The notes under the pieces: generated by a model
Told to the model about the DNA's origin: nothing
The model's input: only the letters and a program-made list of their open reading frames with translations
Databases searched by the model: none
Program-made: the position numbers and the translations under genes
IMG/VR virus record: IMGVR_UViG_3300044625_001142
Coordinates: 1-29,281 of that record
Direction: 5' to 3' (one strand)
Length of the DNA stretch: 29,281 bases
Source: a virus
Shown: in pieces, positions 6,267 through 13,999 of the stretch
How positions within the stretch are numbered: position 1 is the first letter of the stretch
Layout: the number at the start of each line of letters is the position of its first letter

Positions 6267-6281
6267 ACGTGCCGGGGGCGC
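6267..6281 (+). repeat. 15-bp repeat, degenerate copy (13/15)
   Basis: ACGTGCCGGGGGCGC, differing from the consensus at positions 1 and 8, lies three bases beyond the stop of the gene at 6285-6476. With the exact copy at 6492-6506 it brackets that gene. Confidence 0.5.
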
Positions 6282-6284
6282 GGA

Positions 6285-6476
6285 TCAGAACTCTACGGGT
6301 GCCGCAACGTCGGCCGTTGCCGCGTCCACGATCGGACACCACACCGGGTCCTCGTTCGGACGGGACAACACGGCGAGGAGTTCGTCCGGGGTCATCTCCC
6401 GGTAGTATGCGTAAGCGCTACCGGCGGTTAGAAAGATCACGGGACGGTCGGGGTTGAGGAGTTCGGGCGTTTTCAT
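6285..6476 (-). CDS. Small orphan protein of unknown function
   Basis: A 63-residue protein (MKTPELLNPDRPVIFLTAGSAYAYYREMTPDE..., only part shown) with no membrane segment, an MTPDELLAVLSRP helix and one cysteine. No family is recognised. It stands alone between convergent terminators and faces the rightward operon. There is no Shine-Dalgarno. Upstream lies an exact 15-bp repeat copy, then CCGGGT directly before the ATG. A TAGTGT six bases before the ATG would fit a -10 element of a leaderless actinobacterial transcript, which is an inference. A small gene with its own signals in a phage is a plausible lysogeny-expressed factor. Confidence 0.6.
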   Translation of the reverse strand: MKTPELLNPDRPVIFLTAGSAYAYYREMTPDELLAVLSRPNEDPVWCPIVDAATADVAAPVEF

Positions 6477-6506
6477 ACCCGGACACTATGCGCGCCCCGG
6501 GCACGC
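6474..6506 (-). promoter_or_regulatory. Start-associated element with exact 15-bp repeat (copy 3)
   Basis: On the minus strand, GCGTGCCCGGGGCGC (6506-6492) is followed by GCATAGTGTCCGGGT and the ATG at 6476. This 33-base block matches the block before the lipoprotein gene (928-896) at 27 of 33 positions with identical spacing, which suggests a shared promoter, operator or translation signal. Copy 3 is inverted relative to copies 1, 2, 4 and 5. Confidence 0.65.
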
Positions 6507-6651
6507 GCCGCAAGGGAGACGGCCGCGAAATCCCGCACCCCGTCAGACGCGCCCAGATCGTTTCTCCGGGGCGTTTCGCCCGGAAAGGGTGTCCGGGTGC
6601 TCCCCGGGCGTTTTCACCGCTCCTGCGCGTTCCTGACGTCAGAAAAGCAAA

Positions 6652-6676
6652 AAACCGGGGCGTTTTGCCCCGGTTT
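6652..6676 (-). terminator. Strong terminator after the integrase
   Basis: AAACCGGGGC (6652-6661), loop GTTTT, GCCCCGGTTT (6667-6676): a perfect 10-bp stem. On the minus strand the stem is followed by TTTTTTGCTTTT, a good U-tract, 27 bp after the integrase stop. It should end the long leftward transcript. The rest of 6477-6702 holds copy 3 of the repeat and a weaker hairpin (about 6563-6585); I cannot identify attP. Confidence 0.92.
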
Positions 6677-6702
6677 CCGCTCCGAAACTGCCGCGAACGG
6701 CG

Positions 6703-9609
6703 TTAGAGGACTTCGACCGTCCCCCCGGCGCCACTTTCGCCCTTCTCGGCGAGGGTGTTACGCGGCCCGGACCACTTGCGGCCGTAGTCGGCCGGGAATA
6801 CCACGGTCGGGAGTTCCGGCGCACGACGGCACGTCGAACAGATCAGACCGCCCGGCACTTCCGGCACACGCACCGGGTGATCGAGTGTCCGCGTTCCACA
6901 GAACGGGCACGGACGAACCCACACGCGGCGGTCCGGGTTCCTGTTATGCCACTTCTCCGACCGTTCGAACACCGGCGCAAGACTGCTCGCCCCGGCGCCA
7001 CGACGACGCTTCCCACGGGTCAGTTCCTCACCGACGATACGCGGTGAAAGGGTCGTGATCTGCGGCAACACGTCACGGACGAACACGTCCCAACCGATAC
7101 CGTCATCGCCGGCCGCCTTCGCTGACGCGATCGCACGACGAACCGTCTCTTGCGTGTCAAGCACCCACGCGAACACCCAACCGGCATTCGACGAATACAC
7201 GTCGCGGACGTGCGACGAGAACGCCGGGTCGATACCCGCCGGGACGCGGAACGGCTTCCCGCTTTTCGCCTCTTCTACCATCGCCCAGATCACGCGGCGC
7301 GTTTCCTCCACCGGGCAATCGATCGCCGCGACACGGAGACCGATAGACGGCAAGATACCGAGACGGCGGAACTCGTCGTGGATCGCCCGGGCGACCTTTT
7401 CGCGGGTCGTGAAACCCAACGCGTCGCGGATCTCGTCGAGCGACTCGCCCAACGCGAACCGGCGTTCCAACACGCCCTCGCGACGGGCACGCACCCGGTC
7501 GGCGGTCGCCACGTTACGCACGCGGCACTCGATCGGACCGAACACCGCCGGACCTTCGTCCGTATCGACGGACAGATACAGGGATACCCCGACGTGCGCC
7601 CGGTCGTCGCTGACGACGAACCGTAGATCGAGGACACGATCGCGGAGCGCAAGGTTCAGGGTCGCCGGTGCCTTCCCGTCCGTTTGCGCGAGGAGCGCAA
7701 CGGCGGCGAACAGATCCGACACCTGCGCACGCGCCGCGTCGGTCAGTCCGGGGACGTCGATTTCGAGTTCGGCGTCGGTGATCTCCTTCCGGAGTTCTCG
7801 GACGCGTTGTTCCGCATTCGACAGATCGCGCGTCGCGCCTTTCAGCGTCTCACGGTTCGCGGCCGTTGGATCCTCCGCGAAAATCTCGTCGGCGATACCG
7901 TAAAGGTTCCGCGCACGGTTCGCGGCCTTTTCCGCCATTGCGAGTTCGTTTTCGAGTAGCGACGTTTCGCGTGCCCGGGGCGCGCCCTTGCGGGTCGTCT
8001 CCCGTTGCCACTGAACACCGTTCTCCGTCAACGCCGCGACGATGGACCCGGCGACCGCCCCGTGGAGTTCCACGTCGTCGATCGTCGCCATCTTCTCGCA
8101 TTCCTCCCAACGCCAACCGAGGGAACGCCCGGCCGCGTCACGGGCCACGGTCAGCGGACGTCGGACCAACTGATACGACCGGCCGGAGAACGCACCCAAC
8201 CGCCATTCGTGATCGTCGACGATCCACGCCGGGAACCCGGTCATCGGCTTACGCTCCACGTGCCGGGACGCCGCCCGCCCCCGGGCGGACTCTTCGCGTT
8301 GCCCGCCGAAACGCTTTTCGCGGCACGCGGCGACCAGTTCATCGGGAACCCACTTCCCGCCGGGGAGGGCGCCGTGTCCGAAATCGAGTTCCGTCGCAAG
8401 GAACTTCACGCGGCCGACGGCACGCCACTTCTCCGTTACGGCGGCGGCGACCTTCTCGTCGGCGATCGGGATACGCTGTTCGTAGTAGTAGATCCCGGTT
8501 TCCAACAGGGAACCGATCACAACGTCGCCGGCCTCGTCTACGCGCTGAATGCCGACGAGACGGTTCAGCATAGAACGGACGACGAGGTGCGGGTTACGCG
8601 CGTCGAGGACGGTCGCGTTCGGGTTGTTCAGACGTGCCCGGAGCACGGCCGAACCCCACCCGTATTTCGTCGCCAACTTCTCCGCGATCTCCCGCTCGGT
8701 CAGATCGGACGCACCCCACGTCAGGACGTCGCGGACGAGATCCTGTTTCGTGACGTCCGGAACGACGCGGACGCTCTGTTGCCCGCGCGGACCGTAAACC
8801 GTCTCGAACCGGTAGCACCCGAGCGCCGGTAGCGCGTCCTCGGACTTTGCCCACTGCCCGTCCATAAGGACGTCGTGCGCGCCGCGTTGGAGACGGTCGA
8901 CGGTGTTTGTGTAGTCCCATACCGCGCCGTCGAGGTAGTTAGAGAACGATTGCGACCCGGCGTCGGTCCACATTGCCATCGGCGGACACCCATACGCGAC
9001 GATCGTCGTCCGCGCCTTTTCGCACGCGTCCGCGAGTTTCATACCGTGCCGCTTCGAACGTGCGACGCGCGTAATCGGGCCGGTCACGATCTCGGATACC
9101 GAATGCCGGAGAACCAGTTCGGCGAGACGGTCGGTGAAATCGTTAGACTCGTTCTCGTTCGACTTTGCCGCCGAGAACAGGGATACGAGGAACAGGGTGT
9201 CCCCGATCTCCAACACCCACCCGATCGTTTTCCGGCCGGAGAGACCGCCGGTCAGCGTCCGGGCGTTGTAGCGTGCGCGGAGTTCCTCCGCCGCACGCCC
9301 CTTTTCGGCAAGGGCGACACCGTGCGTCAGGAACTCGGCGACGTCGGCGTCGTCCTCATACGGACGGCACGTGTATTCGATCAGTTTTTCCAGTTCGCCG
9401 AACGCGTTCTCGTCGGACTCTCGAAACACAAACAACCGGTCATAGTGCCGGGCCGTTCCGACGGTTGCGGCGAGACGATCCGCACGCCGGGCGGCTTCCC
9501 GGTGCGCGGTCGTGATACGCGAGGGGGCGACGGCGGTCCCGGTCGCGGCGGCGGGTTGTTCGTGCTGACCGTATGCGTTCCGGGTGCGCTTCGTCTTTTT
9601 CGTTGCCAT
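6703..9609 (-). CDS. Very large serine integrase
   Basis: A 968-residue site-specific recombinase. The catalytic N-domain shows R63-x-S65 (FVFRESDEN) and ITRVARS (R181, R184), matching the R-x-S and DRLGR motifs of serine recombinases. Between them is an insertion of about 60 residues beyond the usual spacing. A recombinase domain follows (about 200-330; VLMDGQWAKSEDALPALGCYRF and EREIAEKLATKYGWGS). The usual mid-protein zinc ribbon cysteines are not seen. A coiled coil (about 545-640), an HTH-like stretch (about 710-745) and a C-terminal zinc ribbon (CPFCG, CSTC; about 902-925) make up the rest. Typical family members are about 450-650 residues. The start ATG has GGAG upstream. It integrates the genome, presumably without host factors. 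An exact 15-bp repeat (7969-7983) lies just before the coiled coil. Confidence 0.85.
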   Translation of the reverse strand: MATKKTKRTRNAYGQHEQPAAATGTAVAPSRITTAHREAARRADRLAATVGTARHYDRLFVFRESDENAFGELEKLIEYTCRPYEDDADVAEFLTHGVALAEKGRAAEELRARYNARTLTGGLSGRKTIGWVLEIGDTLFLVSLFSAAKSNENESNDFTDRLAELVLRHSVSEIVTGPITRVARSKRHGMKLADACEKARTTIVAYGCPPMAMWTDAGSQSFSNYLDGAVWDYTNTVDRLQRGAHDVLMDGQWAKSEDALPALGCYRFETVYGPRGQQSVRVVPDVTKQDLVRDVLTWGASDLTEREIAEKLATKYGWGSAVLRARLNNPNATVLDARNPHLVVRSMLNRLVGIQRVDEAGDVVIGSLLETGIYYYEQRIPIADEKVAAAVTEKWRAVGRVKFLATELDFGHGALPGGKWVPDELVAACREKRFGGQREESARGRAASRHVERKPMTGFPAWIVDDHEWRLGAFSGRSYQLVRRPLTVARDAAGRSLGWRWEECEKMATIDDVELHGAVAGSIVAALTENGVQWQRETTRKGAPRARETSLLENELAMAEKAANRARNLYGIADEIFAEDPTAANRETLKGATRDLSNAEQRVRELRKEITDAELEIDVPGLTDAARAQVSDLFAAVALLAQTDGKAPATLNLALRDRVLDLRFVVSDDRAHVGVSLYLSVDTDEGPAVFGPIECRVRNVATADRVRARREGVLERRFALGESLDEIRDALGFTTREKVARAIHDEFRRLGILPSIGLRVAAIDCPVEETRRVIWAMVEEAKSGKPFRVPAGIDPAFSSHVRDVYSSNAGWVFAWVLDTQETVRRAIASAKAAGDDGIGWDVFVRDVLPQITTLSPRIVGEELTRGKRRRGAGASSLAPVFERSEKWHNRNPDRRVWVRPCPFCGTRTLDHPVRVPEVPGGLICSTCRRAPELPTVVFPADYGRKWSGPRNTLAEKGESGAGGTVEVL
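7969..7983 (+). repeat. 15-bp repeat, copy 4 (exact)
   Basis: GCGTGCCCGGGGCGC inside the integrase gene, in a different reading frame from copies 1, 2 and 5 (it encodes APRAR rather than APGT). It lies at about residue 542-546, immediately before the coiled coil. It shares 18 bp (CGCGTGCCCGGGGCGCGC) with copy 3. Confidence 0.85.
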
Positions 9610-9841
9610 TGGGGTTCTCCTGCCCGGGGGGTTGGATCCGGACAGGGACCCACCGTGCGCGCGGCGGAGAAAACGGCAAGGAGGTTATGCGTGTAGCGGG
9701 TGCCCACAACGCGAGTTCCCGCCCCAACCGCTAACCGCGCGACACCCTGCGGATACCCGCGCCGGTATTGGCTTTTCGCACGTCACCGCCCCCACTGTCG
9801 GCGATCCGGGCGCCCGGGCAACTCCCGGACCCGGCGTTTCG
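9610..9841. other. Intergenic region between zinc protein and integrase
   Basis: 232 bp with no convincing gene. It holds the integrase ribosome binding site (GGAG), a perfect 12-bp palindrome CCGGGCGCCCGG (9806-9817), an adjacent small hairpin CCGGG-CAACT-CCCGG (9814-9828), and on the plus strand AAGGAGGTT followed by ATG 9687 and only 15 codons. It could carry attP or an integrase promoter, but I see no specific evidence for either. Confidence 0.5.
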
Positions 9842-10531
9842 CTATTTCCGGAAACGCTTCCCGGTCCCGGCGCACACCGCGCAACGCGGGTCCGTGCTCG
9901 CGGCCTTCCGGCGGCACGACACGCAATCGACGAACGGGCGGCCCTTCCGGACCTTCCCGTCGATACCGGAACGGAACTCCGATTGGTGACGTTGTGAACC
10001 ACACCCGGGGCACGGCTTCCACCCATACGGCGGACGGAAACAGTCACCCCGACACTCGGAACAACTACCCGTCGGCTGCCCGTCCGGTCGGCGCGTATCA
10101 TCGACCGTCGTCCCTTTGCCGCACGTCTCACATACCACGCACGGCGTCAGATCGACGTTGTTCAGCGTGCCCGGGGCGCTGACATTTTCGGCCGGCGTAT
10201 CCCCGGTTCGGGGTTTCCGCCCATACTCCTGTTTCCGTGCCCGCACCTCGGCCCGGGCCGCGTCCACGCAATCGACACACTCGCGCATACGGTTAGCCTT
10301 CCGCGTGTTCCCGTATTGGTCCACGTGATCGGAGAACCGGGGGAAACTGTCAAGGGGCAACAGACGTTCGCACCGGCGACACGTCTTCTCCGTCTTTGTC
10401 CTCGCGGCCTTCGCAATCGTTATCGGCGTTCCACGTGCCGCGTAGAATGCGGCGAGACGGTCAACGTCGATACCGTCCCGACGTGCGATGTCCGGATCTA
10501 CACGGATACCGAAATCGGTTCGCGCGCTCAC
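9842..10531 (-). CDS. Multi-zinc-finger protein next to the integrase
   Basis: A 229-residue protein with seven CxxC-type pairs. The N-terminal half has an HTH-like region (about 16-45) and KTCRRCERLLPLDSFPRF...CVDC, a zinc motif common ahead of HNH domains, but no HNH core follows. The C-terminal half has CVVCETC, CSEC, CPGC, CVSC and CAVC. It probably binds nucleic acid or acts as an assembly factor. The GTG start overlaps the sigma factor stop (GTGA), so it is co-expressed with the sigma factor, and it precedes the integrase. A role as integrase partner or directionality factor is only a hypothesis. The linker between its halves holds an exact 15-bp repeat (10165-10179), encoding SAPGT. 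Confidence 0.75.
   Translation of the reverse strand: MSARTDFGIRVDPDIARRDGIDVDRLAAFYAARGTPITIAKAARTKTEKTCRRCERLLPLDSFPRFSDHVDQYGNTRKANRMRECVDCVDAARAEVRARKQEYGRKPRTGDTPAENVSAPGTLNNVDLTPCVVCETCGKGTTVDDTRRPDGQPTGSCSECRGDCFRPPYGWKPCPGCGSQRHQSEFRSGIDGKVRKGRPFVDCVSCRRKAASTDPRCAVCAGTGKRFRK
10165..10179 (+). repeat. 15-bp repeat, copy 5 (exact)
   Basis: GCGTGCCCGGGGCGC in the linker between the two zinc-rich halves of the protein at 9842-10531, encoding APGT on the minus strand. Flanking bases extend the imperfect dyad (TCAGCG...CGCTGA). Confidence 0.85.
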
Positions 10532-11379
10532 AACTCCCCCAATCCGAACGGGTTAGCGGGGTGTGTCAGTTTCGCCAACGCGGACGCCTCCAACCGGCGC
10601 ACCGCTTCCCCAGACGTGCCGAGTATCTTACCCAACTCGGCAAGGGTGCGACCTTCCGCACCATTGAGACCGAACCTTGCCTCTATCACGATACGTTCCT
10701 CCTCTGTCAGCGTTTCCAACGACCGCCGGACACGTTCGAACAGATCCTCCCGTTCGACCGTCTCTTCCGCCCCGCGGGACGGATCGGCGACCACGTCCTC
10801 CACGGTGAGGGAGTCCCGATCGGTCGCATACGCGCCCGTGACCGGTTCGGATAGACTGACGTTCGCTAACGGGAGATCCTCCAACCGGGGAACGCCCCCG
10901 GTAACGTCCGCGATCTCGGCGTCGGTCAGACGCCGCCCCAACTCGTTTTCCCGTTCCTTCACCGCCCGGGTTGCCAACGCCGCCGAATACGCAACCTCTT
11001 TCGGGATCCTGATCTGCCGGGAGTAATCTACGGCTTTGTTTAGGGCCGTTGTGACGTATCGTCGCGCCCACTGATACGGTGACATACCGCCCGGCGCGGG
11101 GTTCCACCGGTCCATCGCCTCCGTCAGCGCCGCAACCCCGATCGCGAAAATCTCGTCCCGGTCGAGCCGGTGTTCGTATCCCCGGCCTATTGAGACCACT
11201 AACCGGAGGTGACGTTCGATCAGTTCGTCCCGGACCCGGCGACGGGCGTCCGCGTCACCGGCCGCGATCGCGGCGGAGAGTTCCGCCGTGATACGTGCCG
11301 TGTCCGCCGCTGTAAGCGGCGCGAAACGCTCGTCGCCGAGCCGTAGAGACAGGGGGTCGCCCCCCTTGTGTGTGTTCAC
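10528..11379 (-). CDS. Phage-encoded sigma-70 family sigma factor
   Basis: A 283-residue sigma factor. Region 2 spans about 52-126, with LIERHLRLVVSIGRGY, DEIFAIGVAALTEAMDRW and the helix SPYQWARRYVTTALNKAV that melts and reads the -10. Region 3 is about 127-165 (IPKEVAYSAALATRAV...LTDAEIADVTG). Region 4 is about 219-272, with LETLTEEERIVIEARFGLNG and an HTH, TLAELGKILGTSGEAVRRLEASALAKL. The order and spacing are RpoD/SigB-like without region 1.1, larger than ECF sigmas. It should redirect host RNA polymerase to phage promoters. It starts with GTG at 11379, 47 bp below the helicase, and overlaps the zinc protein. The start lies in a dyad GTGTG-TT-CACAC (11370-11381) and shares TGAACACACACAA with the annealing-protein start. 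Confidence 0.92.
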   Translation of the reverse strand: MNTHKGGDPLSLRLGDERFAPLTAADTARITAELSAAIAAGDADARRRVRDELIERHLRLVVSIGRGYEHRLDRDEIFAIGVAALTEAMDRWNPAPGGMSPYQWARRYVTTALNKAVDYSRQIRIPKEVAYSAALATRAVKERENELGRRLTDAEIADVTGGVPRLEDLPLANVSLSEPVTGAYATDRDSLTVEDVVADPSRGAEETVEREDLFERVRRSLETLTEEERIVIEARFGLNGAEGRTLAELGKILGTSGEAVRRLEASALAKLTHPANPFGLGEL

Positions 11380-11426
11380 ACGAAAGACGGTCCGACAGAC
11401 CGAAAAACGGCAAGATACCCCGACAG

Positions 11427-13037
11427 TTAGAACGGGAGATCGTCGTTACCGATTTCGCCGTATTCGGCGAGATACGGCCGCACCGACCCGAGTAGTTGTT
11501 CCCGGCCGTCTTTCTCCACCGTCACCCAACCCCGGGAAACGAGGAAATCGAACGCCGACGACAGGGTCGCCGCCCGCCAACCCTTCCCGCCCTTCGCGGT
11601 GCGCCGTTCGTTCAGCGTGTCGCGGATCTCCGTCTTCGACATCGGTTCGCCGTTCTCCGACAACAGACGCGACACCAGTTCGGCGGCGATCAGATCCCAC
11701 CGCTTCTCGGCCGCGATCGCGTCCACCTGTTCCGGCGACATCAGTTCGAGGTGCGTCGACTCGATCGTGTCCGTTGCCGCCGGCGTAGAAACGAGGGTCG
11801 CCGCGTGCCGCCGGTTCTGTTTCGTCGTGACCTTCACACGCCCCGGGCGGTCCTTTACGACGTCCACGTCCACTTTTCCGACCGTCCACGCCGAACCCGG
11901 TTCCCGGACCGTCGCCGTCAGCGCCGTTCCCGATACCGCCGCGAGTTTCGCACCCGACCCACGCGGCGAACGCGACTGAAACGACCCCGGCGCACCGCCC
12001 GCGTTTTTCGCGACGTGATCCACACAGAACACACCCGCCCCGAGCGACACGATCGGCCACGCGAACCCGGATAACCAGAGATTCACGTCCCGGGCCTTGT
12101 CCTCCTCCAACGTCGGCACGTGCGACGACATCGCCGCCGCCACACCGTCGAGAACGACCAACGACACAGAACGGGACCGCACGATCCGGACGATCTGCGC
12201 CCGGGCCGCCGGGTCGAGACCGGTCGTCGCTGCCCGGTAGAAAAACAGACGGGCCGACGCGTCCCGAGTTCCGTCCGCGATCGGACCTTCCACCCAATCG
12301 CGGACCGTTTCGACCGCGTGACCGCGACCGAGCGCGATAGACACCAGACGTTCCGCACACGACGCGCCGTCCGCTTCCTCAAAATCCACATACACGGCCG
12401 GGAGTCCCTGTTCGAGTAGTTGGACGCACGCCAACTTCGCAAGCCACGACTTCATAGACTCCGGCGGTGCCGAAATCCAGTTCAGACGACCCGGATAGAG
12501 AAGGGCCGCCCCGTCATCGCGACGGAGTAGCGTCGGTTCGAGTCGTTGGTGCGTCCCGGCCGCGATCGCCGAAACGACGCCCCCAAGATCCGTCCACCCT
12601 TCCGCGTCCACCGCCCAGACGCCCGACGCGAGTTCCTCAATCTCCGCTGCCGCGTCACTGCCCGACGAGATCGCGTGCGCGACCGCGTAAGCCTTCGCCG
12701 CCTTCTCACGCTTACGGGCAAGATCACGAACGATACCGGCGGCCGTCTTGATCTCGTCAAGATTACCGACGGCACGTCCGACGAGAAACGCGATCGCGCG
12801 GTCGCCGCCCACGTGGTCGAGTTCGCCCCCGGCGCGGAGTTCCTCCACCAACGCCGGCGCGCCGGTCGTGCCGGCCAACGCGAGACGCGCGGCCGCCGAG
12901 TAGATCGTGCCGATACGCGGTTCGTGAAAATCGCCCGGACCGAGTTTCTCCGCGATCGCGTCAAGCGCCCCGGGCGTTGCGATAACGGAACCGATAACCA
13001 GTTGTTCCGCCGCCGCGTTCGTGAGTTTGTTAGACAT
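11427..13037 (-). CDS. Replicative helicase/RepA-like ATPase with DnaB-N domain
   Basis: A 536-residue protein. Residues 1-60 look like a DnaB N-terminal domain (EQLVIGSVIATPGALDAI, GDFHEPRIGTIYSAAARL). Residues about 180-400 are a RecA-like ATPase with an unusual Walker A (SAPPESMKS, 189-197, lacking the usual glycines but keeping Lys-Ser), VYVDFEE (215-221) and Walker B VSLVVLDG (D297), then VDHVAKN as the arginine/sensor region. Residues about 450-520 form a winged helix (SRLLSENGEPMSKTEIRDTLNE...LVSRGWVTVEKDG). This is the RepA/DnaB-like hexameric helicase seen in many actinophages and should unwind phage DNA for replication. It overlaps the RusA stop by 8 bp. Confidence 0.85.
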   Translation of the reverse strand: MSNKLTNAAAEQLVIGSVIATPGALDAIAEKLGPGDFHEPRIGTIYSAAARLALAGTTGAPALVEELRAGGELDHVGGDRAIAFLVGRAVGNLDEIKTAAGIVRDLARKREKAAKAYAVAHAISSGSDAAAEIEELASGVWAVDAEGWTDLGGVVSAIAAGTHQRLEPTLLRRDDGAALLYPGRLNWISAPPESMKSWLAKLACVQLLEQGLPAVYVDFEEADGASCAERLVSIALGRGHAVETVRDWVEGPIADGTRDASARLFFYRAATTGLDPAARAQIVRIVRSRSVSLVVLDGVAAAMSSHVPTLEEDKARDVNLWLSGFAWPIVSLGAGVFCVDHVAKNAGGAPGSFQSRSPRGSGAKLAAVSGTALTATVREPGSAWTVGKVDVDVVKDRPGRVKVTTKQNRRHAATLVSTPAATDTIESTHLELMSPEQVDAIAAEKRWDLIAAELVSRLLSENGEPMSKTEIRDTLNERRTAKGGKGWRAATLSSAFDFLVSRGWVTVEKDGREQLLGSVRPYLAEYGEIGNDDLPF

Positions 13038-13407
13038 TGTCCCTCCGTTCGATCTCCACTACGCATTCGTTATCCGCCGCGACACGGATAACAGGGTCCA
13101 GGACCGTTACCCACTGCGCGTCGTCATCGGGCACAACGCGACACCCGGACACCAATGTGTCCACGATTTTTTTTACGTTCGTTCCAGTATAGTTATGCCC
13201 GTCGCGACGACCGGCACGCGGGAACGTCAACGTCACACGCACCGTCACCGGGAAACCGACCTCCGGGCGGGGACGCAACGCACCCCACGCGGCGAGCACT
13301 GCCCAACCCCAGTCGTCGAGACGACGTTTCCGGGCGGCCCAATGAAGACGGTTCGACTCGTTGATCGACAACGGGCGCGACGGCTGCGGGAACGTTAGAC
13401 GCGTCAC
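13030..13407 (-). CDS. RusA-family Holliday junction resolvase
   Basis: A 125-residue protein with the RusA pattern: PLSINESNRLHWAARKRR near the N-terminus, then RRDGHNYTGTNVKKIVDTLV and CRVVPDDDAQW, which supply the clustered aspartates and lysine for metal-dependent cleavage of four-way junctions. It resolves branched DNA during phage recombination and packaging. The start was set at GTG 13407 because it overlaps the upstream stop as GTGA, the pattern used throughout this block; a TTG one codon earlier is possible. It lies directly before the helicase gene. Confidence 0.88.
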   Translation of the reverse strand: MTRLTFPQPSRPLSINESNRLHWAARKRRLDDWGWAVLAAWGALRPRPEVGFPVTVRVTLTFPRAGRRDGHNYTGTNVKKIVDTLVSGCRVVPDDDAQWVTVLDPVIRVAADNECVVEIERRDNV

Positions 13408-13787
13408 CAATGGACCTCCAACAGACGCGCCGTCTCGAACGCCTCCGCGATCGTGTTTCCGTCCCGTATGAAAATCACCGCCGTTTCATAAACCGAGAAC
13501 GGACAATCCACCGGACGGAGCGGATACAGGACACCCTCAACGCCGATCAGCGGACCGAACACCGGGTCGGACAGTTCCCCGAACGCGAAATACACGTGGA
13601 GACCGTGCCACCCGAAATACGCGCCCAGAAACCGCGAACGCGCCGACGACGACATCGACCGACTCGGCCCGCGCCACCGGCGATACCCGGGAAACAGGAC
13701 TGCGGGAACGTGGAACGGTGCCTCGCTCCGATACACGAGCGCTTTTGCGAGATCGTTCAGCGCGGCACGCAACCGGAACAGGTTCAT
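13404..13787 (-). CDS. Unknown 127-residue protein in the replication block
   Basis: Starts MNLFRLRAALNDLAKALVYR at ATG 13787, which overlaps the stop of the upstream HTH gene (ATGA); a longer frame to 13868 is rejected because it would re-read that gene. The middle is rich in aromatic residues and glycine (RFLGAYFGWHGLHVYFAFG) and the end is EAFETARLLEVHW. I recognise no family. Its coupling between the small HTH gene and RusA suggests a DNA metabolism accessory. Confidence 0.6.
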   Translation of the reverse strand: MNLFRLRAALNDLAKALVYRSEAPFHVPAVLFPGYRRWRGPSRSMSSSARSRFLGAYFGWHGLHVYFAFGELSDPVFGPLIGVEGVLYPLRPVDCPFSVYETAVIFIRDGNTIAEAFETARLLEVHW

Positions 13788-13999
13788 ACGCGTTCCGCCC
13801 CGAGTTCCGACAACCACAGACGCAACCCGAACACCTCCGCCGGGTGTAACCCCAACCGGACACACCACGAATCCGCGAGACCGACAGAGATACCGTCACG
13901 GAGAACGGCGTTCAGCGTGCGCGTATTCGTGCCAACGGCGGCACGAAACGACCGGAACGACAACCCGGACGCGTCCAAAATGCGACGAGCGGGGAGCAC
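13784..13999 (-). CDS. Small HTH DNA-binding protein
   Basis: A 71-residue protein that is almost entirely an Xre/MerR-sized helix-turn-helix unit: RILDASGLSFRSFRAAVGTN, then TRTLNAVLRDGISVGLADSW and a closing helix (LGLHPAEVFGLRLWLSEL). It starts with GTG sharing one base with the stop of the annealing-protein gene (TAGTG) and overlaps the next gene by 4 bp. It could be a Cro/repressor-type regulator or an excisionase-like factor; the sequence does not separate these. Confidence 0.65.
   Translation of the reverse strand: MLPARRILDASGLSFRSFRAAVGTNTRTLNAVLRDGISVGLADSWCVRLGLHPAEVFGLRLWLSELGAERV

Noticed and set aside
6477-6702. attP site next to the integrase
   Set aside because: Position is plausible, but no sequence criterion identifies it without a matching attB or prophage junction.
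9687-9734. 15-codon plus-strand leader peptide with AAGGAGGTT upstream
   Set aside because: Good ribosome binding site, but nothing follows on this strand and the peptide is not recognisable; not enough to call a gene.
12965-12979. Further match to the 15-bp repeat (GCGCCCCGGGC core) in the helicase gene
   Set aside because: Only about 11 of 15 bases match, which GC-rich coding sequence can give by chance; similar weak matches at about 11840 and 26503 were also left out.
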